Source of the DNA: Deltaproteobacteria bacterium
GTDB taxonomy: Bacteria > Desulfobacterota > Desulfuromonadia > Geobacterales > Pseudopelobacteraceae
Reading direction: 5' to 3'
DNA: 35,399 nucleotides
Assembly: GCA_021780495.1 (NCBI GenBank)
Contig: JAJXYO010000029.1
Location: 1-35,399 of the forward strand
Under the pieces are notes generated by a model. The model was not told the DNA's origin, searched no databases, and saw only the letters and a list, made by a program, of their open reading frames with translations. The translations under genes and the position numbers were made by a program. Positions 9,381 through 20,716 of this stretch are shown here, one piece after another (the first letter of the stretch is position 1; each line of letters opens with the position of its first letter).

Positions 9381-10837
9381 CAGATCACCGCCTTTCTGGT
9401 GTGCCACTCGGTGGCCTGTTCAAAAGCGTGGGCCGCGCGGAGGATGGTTTCCTCATCAAACGGCTTTCCGATCAGTTGCAGACCAATGGGCAGGCCGGCG
9501 GCGCTGAATCCGGCCGGCACCGACATGGCACAGGTGCCAGCCAGGTTGACCGGGATCGTGAAAATGTCTGACAGATACATCTGCAACGGATCATCTGATT
9601 TTTCACCGATCTTGAAAGCCGGGGTAGGCGCCACCGGGGTCAGAATCACATCAACGTCTCCAAAAGCCCGCATGAAGTCCTGCATGATCAGGGTCCGCAC
9701 CTTCTGGGCCTTGACGTAATAGGCATCATAGTAACCGGATGAGAGCGCATAGGTGCCGAGCATGATGCGACGCTTGACCTCGGCCCCGAAACCCTGGCTG
9801 CGGCTCCTGGTATACATATCGAGCAGCCCTGCTGCATCTTCGGCCCGGTGACCGAAACGGACGCCATCGTACCGCGCCAGATTCGAGCTGGCCTCAGCTG
9901 TCGCTATGAGGTAATAGGTTGCCACGGCATAATCGGTATGAGGCAGGGAAATATCTACAAATTCGGCATCAAGCCTTCGATAGGTCTCGATGGCGGCATC
10001 CATGGTTTTCTGAACATCCGGATCGAGTCCGGCAATAAAGTATTCTTTCGGCAACCCGATACGAAGTCCCTTGACTGTGCCGGTCAGGGCGGCACAGTAA
10101 TCCGGCACAGGTGTTGCGACGCTGGTAGAATCCTTGGGGTCGTGACCGGCCAGGGCGCCCAGCATGATGGCGCTGTCAGTCACATCACGCGTCAGCGGCC
10201 CGACCTGGTCCAGAGAAGAGGCATAAGCGATCACGCCATAGCGTGAAACCCTACCGTAGGTCGGTTTGAGGCCGACACATCCGCAATGGGAAGCCGGCTG
10301 GCGAATGGAGCCGCCGGTGTCGGTACCCAGGGTGGCCGTGGCCTGGCGGGCGGCAACCGCCGCCGCCGAACCTCCCGACGATCCGCCGGGGATGCAGGTC
10401 CTATCCCAAGGGTTACGACAAACCCCGAACGCGCTGGATTCATTGGATGAGCCCATGGCGAACTCGTCCTGGTTCAGCTTTCCCAACAGTACGGCGCCAT
10501 GGGAATGTAATTTTTCCCAAGAAGTGGCGCTGTAGGGTGGAATGAAATTGTCCAGCATGCGTGAGCCACAGGTTGTGCGAATACCTTCTGTAAGAAAAAT
10601 ATCCTTGATAGCCAGTGGAATACCGGTCAGAAATGTCATTTCGCCGGACGCTATACGCCTGTCGGCGGCCTCGGCATCGGCCAGGGCTTGTCCATGAGTG
10701 ACCGTGATGAACGAACCGATCTGCGGCTCCACCGCCTCTATGCGAGCCAGCATAGCCTTGGTCGCCTCCACCGAGGAAAGCTCCTTTGTTTTCAGCCTAT
10801 TGTGTAATTCATGTATACTCTGATCACATATTTCCAT
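9380..10837 (-). CDS. gatA: Asp-tRNA(Asn)/Glu-tRNA(Gln) amidotransferase subunit A
   Basis: GatA hydrolyses glutamine and channels ammonia to GatB. The 485-residue amidase has the Ser-cisSer-Lys triad at K78 (AIKD), S153 ([13 protein letters not shown]) and S177 ([11 protein letters not shown]), and full family length. Its ATG at 10837 lies 29 bases after gatC, with GGAG about ten bases upstream. The product is expected in the cytoplasm as part of the GatCAB heterotrimer. Confidence 0.98.
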   Translation of the reverse strand: MEICDQSIHELHNRLKTKELSSVEATKAMLARIEAVEPQIGSFITVTHGQALADAEAADRRIASGEMTFLTGIPLAIKDIFLTEGIRTTCGSRMLDNFIPPYSATSWEKLHSHGAVLLGKLNQDEFAMGSSNESSAFGVCRNPWDRTCIPGGSSGGSAAAVAARQATATLGTDTGGSIRQPASHCGCVGLKPTYGRVSRYGVIAYASSLDQVGPLTRDVTDSAIMLGALAGHDPKDSTSVATPVPDYCAALTGTVKGLRIGLPKEYFIAGLDPDVQKTMDAAIETYRRLDAEFVDISLPHTDYAVATYYLIATAEASSNLARYDGVRFGHRAEDAAGLLDMYTRSRSQGFGAEVKRRIMLGTYALSSGYYDAYYVKAQKVRTLIMQDFMRAFGDVDVILTPVAPTPAFKIGEKSDDPLQMYLSDIFTIPVNLAGTCAMSVPAGFSAAGLPIGLQLIGKPFDEETILRAAHAFEQATEWHTRKAVI

Positions 10838-10866
10838 ACGGACTGTATCTCCGATTCAAATCTGAT

Positions 10867-11154
10867 TTATTCAATGACCTTCGGTACCCGATAAAAACTT
10901 TCCACCCGATCCGGCGCATTGGCCAGAGCCTTCTCTATGCCAATAGACGGACTAACGGCATCCTCACGAAAGGCGTTTTCCATCGGGACGGCGTGGGAAG
11001 TAGGCAGAATACCATCCGTATTAAGCTCTTTGAGCTTTTCAACATAGCCGAGAATGGCGGCCATCTGTCCGGCATAGAGACTTTTTTCCTCTTCACTCAA
11101 CTCTAGGCGAGCCAGCCGGGCAACTTTCTCCACATCTGCAACGCTGATATTCAT
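10867..11154 (-). CDS. gatC: Asp-tRNA(Asn)/Glu-tRNA(Gln) amidotransferase subunit C
   Basis: This 95-residue protein has the GatC pattern VEKVARLARLELSEEEK near the N-terminus and a C-terminal FYRVPKVIE. GatC wraps GatA and GatB and stabilises the complex. The ATG at 11154 has GGAG nine bases upstream. It is the first recognised gene of the long leftward string; a small ORF (11176-11271) precedes it by 21 bases. Confidence 0.95.
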   Translation of the reverse strand: MNISVADVEKVARLARLELSEEEKSLYAGQMAAILGYVEKLKELNTDGILPTSHAVPMENAFREDAVSPSIGIEKALANAPDRVESFYRVPKVIE

Positions 11155-11175
11155 GGTGACAAACTCCGCTCAAGT

Positions 11176-11271
11176 TTAGTACTCGGTGCAGCTGGCTTTG
11201 TACCACGAAACGTCATACTTGACAACCTCGTTCACCGTTTCGTCACGGAGAAATGTTTTTTTACTTGACAT
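11176..11271 (-). CDS. Possible 31-residue small protein ahead of gatC
   Basis: Reading leftward, an ATG at 11271 opens a 31-codon frame ending in TAA at 11176. The product begins MSSKKTFLRDETVNEVV, is charged at the N-terminal half and aromatic near the end (SWYKASCTEY). A purine-rich AGAGAAGAGG lies directly upstream, but its spacing is not ideal. The frame ends 21 bases before gatC, as expected of a first operon gene. Its start codon overlaps the -35 hexamer of the predicted rplM promoter on the other strand. I recognise no family. It may be a real small protein or only a chance frame. Confidence 0.4.
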   Translation of the reverse strand: MSSKKTFLRDETVNEVVKYDVSWYKASCTEY

Positions 11272-11293
11272 GCCTCTTCTCTTTAAGTACTTT
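11265..11293 (+). promoter_or_regulatory. Predicted promoter for rplM-rpsI
   Basis: A perfect TTGACA (11265-11270) is followed after 17 bases by TACTTT (11288-11293), a weak (3/6) -10 match. It lies in the divergent gap, about 60 bases upstream of the rplM start. The -35 hexamer is convincing. The -10 is not. Confidence 0.45.
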
Positions 11294-11355
11294 ACACCTC
11301 TTGAAAAAAAACCATGATCTGTCGTGTACAAGATTGTGCAGTATGTGAGGAAGCT

Positions 11356-11784
11356 ATGAAAACAGACGTTGCAAAACTAGAAAACGTGAAGCGGGACTGG
11401 TACCTGGTTGACGCGCAGGATGCGGTTCTCGGCAGGCTTGCTACCCAGATAGCAGGCGTTCTGCGCGGCAAAAACAAAGCGATTTACACCCCCAGCGTTG
11501 ACACAGGTGACTTTGTCATCGTGGTGAATGCTGAAAAGATCGCCCTGACCGGTCGTAAACTGGCTGATAAAATCTACTACAACCACTCCGGCTTTACGGG
11601 TGGCCTGAAAGAGACCAGCGCCGGCAAACTCCTTGAGACAAAGCCAACCGAGCTCATCAAACGCGCGGTCAAAGGCATGCTTCCCAAAAACAAGCTTTCC
11701 CGGCACATGCTCAAGAAGCTCAAGATCTATGCGGGTGCCAGCCACCCACACGACGCTCAACAGCCCAAGAATTTGACATTTTAA
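11356..11784 (+). CDS. rplM: 50S ribosomal protein L13
   Basis: L13 is an early-assembling large-subunit protein. The chosen ATG at 11356 gives 142 residues, the normal length, beginning [25 protein letters not shown] lies four bases upstream. The frame is open 14 codons further, to 11314, but that extension lacks L13 similarity. Typical stretches are [17 protein letters not shown] and [23 protein letters not shown]. It is followed after 21 bases by rpsI, the standard bacterial pair. Confidence 0.97.
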   Translation: MKTDVAKLENVKRDWYLVDAQDAVLGRLATQIAGVLRGKNKAIYTPSVDTGDFVIVVNAEKIALTGRKLADKIYYNHSGFTGGLKETSAGKLLETKPTELIKRAVKGMLPKNKLSRHMLKKLKIYAGASHPHDAQQPKNLTF

Positions 11785-11805
11785 TTCTCTGAGGAGAGGC
11801 ACGAT

Positions 11806-12198
11806 ATGGCAGCAGTAAGTTTTTACGGAACAGGCAAGCGCAAAACATCAATAGCCCGAGTATGGCTTAAACCAGGTGCCGGCGCAATTACCGTCAACAA
11901 CAAAACCATCGACGAATATTTTGGACGCGAAACATCCAAGATGGTCGCTCGTCAATCGCTGGAACTGACCGAGAACATCGGCAAGTTTGATATCTTTGTT
12001 ACCGTCAAAGGTGGCGGCGATTCGGGTCAGGCCGGAGCTATCCGTCACGGCATCACCAAGGCCCTGTTGGCAAGTGATCCCGAACTGCGTGGCAACCTGA
12101 AAAAAGCGGGTTTCATTACTCGCGATTCCCGCGTAAAAGAGCGTAAGAAATACGGCCGCAAAGCAGCACGCGCCCGCTTCCAGTTCTCCAAGCGCTAA
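11806..12198 (+). CDS. rpsI: 30S ribosomal protein S9
   Basis: This 130-residue protein has the S9 N-terminus ([18 protein letters not shown]) and the invariant basic tail ending in FQFSKR, which reaches the P-site tRNA in the ribosome. GAGGAG precedes the ATG. It is co-transcribed with rplM, and a strong terminator follows at 12227. Confidence 0.98.
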   Translation: MAAVSFYGTGKRKTSIARVWLKPGAGAITVNNKTIDEYFGRETSKMVARQSLELTENIGKFDIFVTVKGGGDSGQAGAIRHGITKALLASDPELRGNLKKAGFITRDSRVKERKKYGRKAARARFQFSKR

Positions 12199-12226
12199 TC
12201 GCACGCTACCACAAACAGCTTCATTC

Positions 12227-12258
12227 AAGGGGAAATCCGCAAGGGTTTCCCCTTTCTA
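12227..12258 (+). terminator. Terminator after rpsI
   Basis: AAGGGGAAATCC pairs with GGGTTTCCCCTT (12 pairs, one of them T-G) around a GCAA tetraloop, followed by a T-rich tail (TCTATAT). It lies 29 bases past the rpsI stop. Confidence 0.85.
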
Positions 12259-12277
12259 TATCTGGCGTACACCATTA

Positions 12278-12306
12278 TTGACAGCGTTGCGTGCCTGCAC
12301 TAGAGT
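12278..12306 (+). promoter_or_regulatory. Predicted sigma70 promoter for argC
   Basis: A perfect TTGACA (12278-12283), a 17-base spacer and TAGAGT (4/6 match, 12301-12306) lie about 40 bases before the argC ATG, directly after the rpsI terminator. I see no clear ARG-box palindrome overlapping it. Confidence 0.7.
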
Positions 12307-12344
12307 AGAACCAACTTACACGATTACGTATCGGAGGGGAACCA

Positions 12345-13385
12345 ATGCTCAACGTTGCAATTGTAGGGGCCAGCGGCTACACGGGGCTGGAACTGATCCG
12401 CATCCTGCACTGCCACCCGGAAGTCGCAGTGACCTGCCTGACGTCCGAACAGAGTGCCGGTCGAAAGATATCCGACATCTTCCCCACCCTGCGGGATCGT
12501 TGCGAACTGATCCTGGAAAACCTGGAATCGGTGCGGGTTGCCGAAAAAGCCGATCTGATCTTCACCGCCCTGCCCCACAAGGCGGCCATGGAGGTGGTCC
12601 CGACCTTCCTGAAACTCGGCAAGCATGTTATCGATCTTTCTGCCGACTACCGGCTGAGTGATCCTGAAGTCTATGGCGCCTGGTATGAACCGCATCTCAA
12701 CCCCGCCAACCTGAAGAAGGCGGTCTACGGCCTGCCTGAAGTCAGGCGTGCAAAGATCAAGGGCGCCCGGCTGGTGGCCAATCCCGGCTGTTACCCGACC
12801 AGCATCATTCTTGCTCTTGCTCCACTTCTGAAAGCCGGGATGATCAACCTGCAGGAGATTATCGCCGACTCGGCCTCGGGTGTAACCGGAGCGGGCCGTG
12901 CTGCCAAGGTTGACAGCTTGTACTGTGAGGTCAATGAAGGTTTCAAGGCCTACGGGGTTGGCGGGGTCCATCGTCATACACCGGAGATCGAGCAGGAGTT
13001 ATCACTGCTGGCCAAAGAGAAACTGGTCATCACCTTTACCCCGCATCTGGCGCCGATGGATCGAGGCATTCTTTCCACAATCTATGCCACGCCACATACG
13101 CCAACCAGCACGGAAAAACTGATCAAACTGTACCGTGACTTCTACAACGGGGAACCATTCATACGGGTGCTCCCACTGGGCAGCCTGCCAAGCACTGCTT
13201 TTGTGCGCGGCTCAAATTTCTGTGATGTCGCCCCCTTGGTAGATCCTCGAACCGGGCGGATCATTATTGTTTCGGCAATCGACAACCTGATAAAAGGCGC
13301 CTCGGGTCAGGCGGTGCAGAATATGAACCTGGTCTGCGGTTTCCCTGAAACCTTGGGCCTGAACGGCTTGGCGCTCTTTCCCTAA
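12345..13385 (+). CDS. argC: N-acetyl-gamma-glutamyl-phosphate reductase
   Basis: ArgC catalyses the NADPH-dependent reduction of N-acetylglutamyl phosphate, step three of arginine synthesis. The 346-residue product has the dinucleotide-binding start [18 protein letters not shown] and the active-site cysteine C149 in [10 protein letters not shown]. It also has the [11 protein letters not shown] stretch typical of the family. GGAGG precedes the ATG. It is a single-gene unit with its own promoter and a strong bidirectional terminator. No other arg genes are in the window. Confidence 0.97.
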   Translation: MLNVAIVGASGYTGLELIRILHCHPEVAVTCLTSEQSAGRKISDIFPTLRDRCELILENLESVRVAEKADLIFTALPHKAAMEVVPTFLKLGKHVIDLSADYRLSDPEVYGAWYEPHLNPANLKKAVYGLPEVRRAKIKGARLVANPGCYPTSIILALAPLLKAGMINLQEIIADSASGVTGAGRAAKVDSLYCEVNEGFKAYGVGGVHRHTPEIEQELSLLAKEKLVITFTPHLAPMDRGILSTIYATPHTPTSTEKLIKLYRDFYNGEPFIRVLPLGSLPSTAFVRGSNFCDVAPLVDPRTGRIIIVSAIDNLIKGASGQAVQNMNLVCGFPETLGLNGLALFP

Positions 13386-13399
13386 AAACACTGTTTAGA

Positions 13400-13447
13400 A
13401 TCCGCACAAAAAAGGGATGCCGGCCGGCATCCCTTTTTTGTGCGGAT
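13400..13447. terminator. Perfect 48-bp palindrome, bidirectional terminator
   Basis: The two 24-base halves (13400-13423 and 13424-13447) are exact reverse complements with no spacer, centred on CCGG/CCGG. Each strand carries a GC stem (GGGATGCCGG) followed by six T, so it can terminate argC rightward and purA leftward. It lies 14 bases after the argC stop and 23 before the purA stop. Confidence 0.92.
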
Positions 13448-13470
13448 CATCTACGAAACAGCGAGCGCTT

Positions 13471-16075
<2,605 letters not shown>

Positions 16076-16079
<4 letters not shown>

Positions 16080-17587
16080 TCTACCTTCTTGATTGCCAGA
16101 GAAGACGCCCCGCGGGTAGACACTCCGGGACGCTGCACGGTCTGCAGCATCAGCAGTTCATTGCGGTTATCGTCAAAGTAGTAGTCGGGCAAGTAGTTCT
16201 GGGTTTCGCGAGTGTGCCATTTTTCTTCCAGACTTGAACCGTTCCAGAACATGCATAATACCGACCCTTTCTTGTAGGAACGAGCATTGCCCAACACCCA
16301 AAAGCCGTCATTCTTGCCAACCAGGATATCGCCCTTGGCAGTAACCTGGATGCGCATGTTCATGAATTCCCAACGATACTTGTTACCGGTTGTGCGAACA
16401 TTGTCGTCATCAACTTTCAGGAAGTACAGTTCGGAACCGCCGAAGGTATCATTGCTGCGCCACAGCTCCTTGAGAGCCTGATCATAGACGATCAGATAAC
16501 CGTCCGGGTTGATTACAACGGTATACATGTTCCCGTCATTGGTTCGGAATTGGTTGAAAGTGTAAATATTCCCGTAGCGGGGCATAGGGATCGTCTTCAC
16601 GAGGGTGATGTGCGAACCGGACCTGCTGGCCTCGGCAACATTCCCGAAGAAATCGGAAGTACGCCCCATGGCCTGAGCGTAGAGTTTTTTAGTCCCGCCG
16701 GCCAGTCTAAAGCTGCGGAAGAACCAGGGCAGTTTATCCGCAACAAGCACCAGCTTGTCCCCCTTGACCTGCCAAACCTGCGAGGCAAGTTCCTCAGCTC
16801 GTATGACAGTCACATAGATGTCAAGGACACCATCTGTTCCCTCTAGGGTATCGAGAGAGAGGATCTTATCGTCGACGCCGAGTTCCGTATCGGACACCAG
16901 CTTCATGCTTTGACCCTGGCGATAGTAGGAAATGCGTCGTGCTTCCGCCAGAAAGATCTCACGGCTGCCATCGGGCAGACTTTTCCCAACCGCCATCAGG
17001 TTGGCGGCGCCATTCAGCCGCTGGCTCAGCCAGCTGCCGGCCGCCTGTTCAGCGTCATGGGCTTTGATGATCTCTCCGGCAGGCGCTGGAACGATCTGTA
17101 CATTTCTGATGATATCGGATTTTGGGGTTTGCAGGGTGGAAGCGGGCGCAGGCGACGTGCTTGCGGAGACAGCACCGGCCAATGCCGGAGAGCCGGAGTA
17201 GATTTTGTTTAATTCAACCGTCAGCTTATTGGCAAGCTTGCCGATGGACGGGATCAGCTCATCCTGGCTCTCTCCCTGCACAAAGGCACGGGTCAGGGCC
17301 TTTCCTGCGGCTGTTTTGACCAGGGCATCAACACTGAACACCTTGCCGATGGTGACATAGGTGCCGCTCACCAAGACATCTGCCTCGGCAGCCGTGCCAA
17401 CGACCATGATCGTATCGCCATTCAAACGGGACGAAAGCAGCATCCGCAGCGTGGACTTCATCTCGTCCTTGTTTTGTACGCCAATGGCATTAATATCGGT
17501 CACGAAGACCTTGATCTGAGCGGCGTGCGCATAGACGGCACACAGAATGAACATCAGCACCAAGGGTATGATCTGCAACTTTTTCAT
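16076..17587 (-). CDS. Secreted protein, CsgG/TolB-like N-terminus and beta-propeller-like C-terminus
   Basis: This 503-residue protein has a clear signal peptide ([22 protein letters not shown]). Residues ~24-130 resemble the periplasmic domain of CsgG/LpoB/TolB-type proteins ([35 protein letters not shown]). After a Pro/Ala/Thr-rich linker (~135-160), the remainder is a run of beta strands with FG-GAP/VCBS-like repeats such as [20 protein letters not shown] and [16 protein letters not shown]. It probably acts in the periplasm or at the outer membrane, with unknown role. GGAGG precedes the ATG. It heads an operon with hisZ and purA (ATGA overlap with hisZ), a pairing with no obvious functional logic. 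The fold assignments rest on pattern only. Confidence 0.72.
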
Positions 17588-17619
17588 GTAGCCTCCACGG
17601 CAGGGTATAAAGCCGAGGG

Positions 17620-17648
17620 ATTATCGCAAATGTACCCCGCAAAGTCAA
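17620..17648 (-). promoter_or_regulatory. Predicted promoter for the secreted protein-hisZ-purA operon
   Basis: On the minus strand TTGACT (17648-17643), a 17-base spacer and GATAAT (17625-17620) form a near-consensus sigma70 promoter 33 bases upstream of the gene start. Confidence 0.72.
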
Positions 17649-17788
17649 AATAAAAGCCTCGCAGCCAATTAAATATGGATCCTGCTTTTTCACCCGGTAT
17701 ACACGAAAAACAACCTGCCCGGTTATGGCTACGAGAACGCAGTTTTATAATTTATTACCTTATCTGTATGCCTCTTGACTGAATAAGT

Positions 17789-17817
17789 TTGACATTGTCT
17801 TGATTGTTGAGTAAAAA
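17789..17817 (+). promoter_or_regulatory. Predicted promoter for the lipoprotein gene
   Basis: A perfect TTGACA (17789-17794), a 17-base spacer and TAAAAA (17812-17817, 4/6) lie in an A+T-rich stretch of the divergent gap, giving a leader of about 100 bases before the lipoprotein start. Confidence 0.55.
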
Positions 17818-17833
17818 ATAAAACACTCGTCAT

Positions 17834-17849
17834 ATTGTACCAGTACAAT
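17834..17849. promoter_or_regulatory. Palindromic operator candidate
   Basis: ATTGTAC-CA-GTACAAT is a perfect 7-bp inverted repeat with a 2-base spacer. It is centred about 25 bases downstream of the predicted -10 of the lipoprotein promoter, where a repressor could block initiation. The binding protein is unknown. Confidence 0.4.
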
Positions 17850-17926
17850 GTTATATTTGTTTTCGTAATAAACGGGCCGGAACACTTTGTAGATACCCGC
17901 ATCCAATGTAACAGAGGAGAACCCCA

Positions 17927-18904
17927 TTGCGATTACATAACTGTCTGCTTCTGCTTATAGGTCTTACCCTGACCGCCTGTGCCGGCAACCGGCCGGTTAG
18001 CGACACGGGTGCACCAACTGAATACGTAGAGATCAGCAATCCGGGTTATACCATGTCGCCTGGCGCCCCTGCCACCATCTGGGTACCGAAGAACTCGGTT
18101 GACAATGGCCTGCCACGTGGCAGCGAAGTTGCGAAAATGGCCTATCAATCGGTGAAGGGTGGCCTGACCGCTGACGCGGCTCCACAACAACCATCACCTG
18201 CTGCTGGCGAATCGGCTGCTGGTGCTGTTGCGCCTCGACGCGTTTTCACCGGCTTGAGAAATCGTGTCGCGGTTCTTGATACCAGCAGCCAGCAACTGGC
18301 AATCCCCTTCCAAGATTCTTTGCGGGCACAACCAGGCTCACCCGTGCTTTCCGTTGCCCCCGAAGTCGCCCCCGAGAACATCCACTCCAGAGAAGAACGC
18401 AGCGCCTATGCCGGCAAAGCCTGGCAGGAGTCCGGCGTAAACCTGACACTCTTTGTCTCTGCTCCGGAAGGGATTACCCCCGGCAGGTATCTGTCCGCTG
18501 AGATCTACGACGGCATGGGAGCAGGTCTTGTCGGTAAAATTGACGTCGTTATTCCGGCGGATGGCGCAAAGGGCCCTGCCGGAGCGGATACCGCTGTTTC
18601 CTCCGCACTTGCACTTCTGGTTGAAAAGGTGCAAAACGCGATAGCTCTGCTGCCATGGTACGCCAGGATTGTGGCTGTAGAGGACGGCAAAGTATACCTC
18701 AACGCCGGCCACGAAGCCGGTATCAACCTGGGACAAAAGTTATACGTTTACCGGGGGGGCAAGGTGGTTCAGGGGCTGGGTTTTGCTCCGGGCACCAGGG
18801 CAGGGACCCTGGAGGTGAACGGATTTATCGGGTCGAATGGGGCGACTGCAACGGCTAAGGACGGCGTACAGGTCTATCCCACCGACATCATTGCCGTGCA
18901 ATGA
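17927..18904 (+). CDS. Outer-membrane lipoprotein, FlgT C-domain-like
   Basis: This 325-residue protein begins at a TTG (17927) with GAGGAG seven bases upstream. The signal peptide ends in a lipobox LTAC, giving lipidated C18. Residue 19 is Ala, not Asp, which favours outer-membrane sorting. A low-complexity Ala/Pro/Gln stretch (~70-100) follows. The C-terminal ~80 residues (RIVAVEDGKVYLNAGHEAGINLGQKL, then VYRGG) resemble the FlgT C-terminal/SH3-like domain seen in envelope proteins. No flagellar genes are nearby, so a flagellar role is not supported. It is followed after 118 bases by a porin gene and is divergent from the secreted propeller-like protein; both could be envelope components under shared control. 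Confidence 0.75.
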   Translation: MRLHNCLLLLIGLTLTACAGNRPVSDTGAPTEYVEISNPGYTMSPGAPATIWVPKNSVDNGLPRGSEVAKMAYQSVKGGLTADAAPQQPSPAAGESAAGAVAPRRVFTGLRNRVAVLDTSSQQLAIPFQDSLRAQPGSPVLSVAPEVAPENIHSREERSAYAGKAWQESGVNLTLFVSAPEGITPGRYLSAEIYDGMGAGLVGKIDVVIPADGAKGPAGADTAVSSALALLVEKVQNAIALLPWYARIVAVEDGKVYLNAGHEAGINLGQKLYVYRGGKVVQGLGFAPGTRAGTLEVNGFIGSNGATATAKDGVQVYPTDIIAVQ

Positions 18905-18937
18905 TTCATACTCTCAATGAAAGGAGGTTGCTGTAAC

Positions 18938-18994
18938 ATGTTGCACAGTCCCGATTCCGGTCGTCGATTGGAATGCGGGCGCATCTTGTTCTAA
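18938..18994 (+). CDS. Possible 18-residue leader peptide
   Basis: An excellent ribosome site AAAGGAGGT (18920-18928) lies in the lipoprotein-porin gap and points to an ATG at 18938 (GGAGG ten bases upstream), opening an 18-codon frame that ends at TAA 18992-18994. The frame ends 28 bases before the porin ATG, which has its own AAGGAG. It could be an uORF affecting porin translation, or the ribosome site could be chance. I see no run of one amino-acid codon that would mark an attenuator. Confidence 0.25.
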   Translation: MLHSPDSGRRLECGRILF

Positions 18995-19022
18995 AACTAC
19001 AATGACACGAAGGAGACACACA

Positions 19023-20270
19023 ATGAGAAAAAGCATATCCAGTTCCATCATCGCAGCGCTGCTCTGTTCCGTACCGGTCATGGCCTTTGCGGCGCCGGTC
19101 ACCAGCAAATTCGACCTGACCCTGGGCGGCTTTGTCAAGCTCGACTACGCCTACAACTCGGTCAATTTCGGCAACAGCGGCGGATTGACCCCTGCCACTG
19201 GCCTGATTGCCAAGCCCGGCACTGCTGCAGGAAAACAGGAGCAGTCCATCTTTACCGCCCGCCAGTCGCGCCTCTGGGCAAAGGTCAATGGCCCCGATTT
19301 CATGAGCGCCAAGACCAGCGCCCTGGTTGAGGGCGATTTCTACGGTGACCCTGCTGCTGCCTCCGAGAGCCCCCAGTTCCGCATGCGCCTGGCCTACGGC
19401 GCCCTGGACTGGGCCAATACCCAGGTCCTCTTCGGCCAGAACTGGGATATCTTTGGCCCCATGGTCGCCTCCACGGTTGACTTCCGCTCCGGCGCCACCA
19501 CCGGCGCACCCAATAACCCGCGTGTCCCGCAGATCCGCCTGACCCAGAAACTCAACCTTACCAAAGACAACGCCATCAGTTTTGTGCTCGGCGTACAGGA
19601 TCCCAACCAGGACGGCAACAATAACAACGCTGCCACCAATTACGGTGCTGCCGTCAATGGCGCCGGCCAGGTCATGTTCACCAGCAACGCCCTGGGCACC
19701 GCCCCCGGCTACTTCGGCCTGCCCATGAAACCCCTGACCGTCGGCGTCTTCGGTCTGTATGGCAATTCGAAGGCTGTTGCACCTGCTGCTGCAGCAAATA
19801 AGACCGTGGACTCCTACGGTTACGGCTTCTACACCTTTGTGCCGGTATTGAAATCCGCCGACGGCAAGAGCCGCGCCATGACCATGTCCCTGGAAGGCCA
19901 GATCTATGAGGCCGCCAACATGGCCTTTAACGCTGCCACCGCCACTCAGCTGTATGACACAGCCGCTGCCGATCCCAACCCGGCCAAGGGCTATGGCGTA
20001 GCTGCCCAGGCCATCTTCTATCCGACCCAGCAACTGGGGCTCACCGCCGGCTTCGGCAGAAGAGGCGCCGTCACTTACGAGAACTACAAACAGGCTGATT
20101 TTGCAAAATCCACGACGCAATTTTATGGAAACGTATCGTATGACCTGAATGCCGCTGTGCGCGTCATGACCGAATACCAGCACCTGGAAACCGCCTATGG
20201 CAACGTTGGTGCTACTCCTGCACTGGGTTCAGCCAACGTATTTCGTGTGGCTGCTCTGTACTTCTTCTAA
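19023..20270 (+). CDS. DcaP-like outer-membrane porin
   Basis: This 415-residue protein has a signal peptide (MRKSISSSIIAALLCSVPVMAFA) and then alternating strands of a trimeric porin. The opening KFDLTLGGFVKLDYAYNS, FTARQSRLWAKVNGP, FGQNWDIFGPM and the final aromatic ALYFF fit DcaP-like porins, which carry small molecules across the outer membrane. The substrate cannot be told. The chosen start is the ATG at 19023 with AAGGAG eight bases upstream; an upstream ATG at 19002 has no ribosome site. A strong terminator follows. The gene is G+C-rich and codes mostly with C-ending codons, consistent with high expression. Confidence 0.85.
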   Translation: MRKSISSSIIAALLCSVPVMAFAAPVTSKFDLTLGGFVKLDYAYNSVNFGNSGGLTPATGLIAKPGTAAGKQEQSIFTARQSRLWAKVNGPDFMSAKTSALVEGDFYGDPAAASESPQFRMRLAYGALDWANTQVLFGQNWDIFGPMVASTVDFRSGATTGAPNNPRVPQIRLTQKLNLTKDNAISFVLGVQDPNQDGNNNNAATNYGAAVNGAGQVMFTSNALGTAPGYFGLPMKPLTVGVFGLYGNSKAVAPAAAANKTVDSYGYGFYTFVPVLKSADGKSRAMTMSLEGQIYEAANMAFNAATATQLYDTAAADPNPAKGYGVAAQAIFYPTQQLGLTAGFGRRGAVTYENYKQADFAKSTTQFYGNVSYDLNAAVRVMTEYQHLETAYGNVGATPALGSANVFRVAALYFF

Positions 20271-20310
20271 GCAGCCTACAACATTACCTGTGTAAGCCGG
20301 CTTAACCACT

Positions 20311-20345
20311 GGGCGGTGAGTTCTCGAACTCACCGCCCTTTTTTT
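20311..20345 (+). terminator. Terminator after the DcaP-like porin
   Basis: GGGCGGTGAGTT pairs perfectly with AACTCACCGCCC around a CTCG loop, followed by seven T. It is 40 bases past the stop. Confidence 0.95.
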
Positions 20346-20368
20346 GTGGCGTCTTTTCTTTGACTGCA

Positions 20369-20451
20369 GACTAACCCATATCTTCTCACAGGAATGCATG
20401 CTTCTACTTCGTTGCAATACCATCAGTCGGATTCCTGTTGTGAGGTTAGTC
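20369..20451. repeat. Imperfect inverted repeat between the porin genes
   Basis: GACTAACC at 20369-20376 is matched in reverse complement by GGTTAGTC at 20444-20451. Just inside, CTCACAGGAAT is matched with gaps by ATTCCTGTTGTGAG. It may be the remains of a small mobile element or a structured RNA. Apart from this, the two palindromic repeats and the terminators, the 20346-20770 gap holds no gene I can support. Confidence 0.4.
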
Positions 20452-20503
20452 GTAATAATGATCACTCAATTCCAGCGTTTCCGGTGTGGTCTTGGCACTT
20501 TGT

Positions 20504-20540
20504 CCCCCTCCTTCCTTTCAAGGAGGGGTTAGGGGGGTGG
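20504..20540 (+). repeat. G/C palindromic repeat, copy 1
   Basis: The arms CCCCTCCTT (20505-20513) and AAGGAGGGG (20520-20528) enclose a 6-base loop and are followed by TTAGGGGGGTGG. The layout, a stem then TTAGGGGG, is also seen in the repeat inside uvrB. It lies in inverted orientation to copy 2. Confidence 0.75.
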
Positions 20541-20598
20541 TCGCCTTTGATTCTCATCAATCTTAAGGTTAAAAACGAAGTCAAAAGCCAAAACCTGA

Positions 20599-20633
20599 CC
20601 ACCCCCAGCCCCTCCTTAAATACAGGAGGGGGG
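20599..20633 (-). repeat. G/C palindromic repeat, copy 2 (inverted)
   Basis: Read on the minus strand this has the same order as copy 1: arms CCCCTCCT/AGGAGGGG (20631-20624 and 20616-20609) with a 7-base loop, then CTGGGGGTGG. The two copies face each other about 60 bases apart and could form one long hairpin. Confidence 0.7.
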
Positions 20634-20716
20634 CTAAAAACAGACTTCTCATGGTTCGCAATTATCTAACCGGACAGTTACTGGCTTTTTCTAGGATAAT
20701 AAGCCATCAAATCAGC

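Noticed and set aside
18906-20183. 425-codon open frame antisense to the DcaP-like porin
   Set aside because: The plus-strand protein has a signal peptide, ribosome site and terminator. The antisense product is Gly-rich and featureless.
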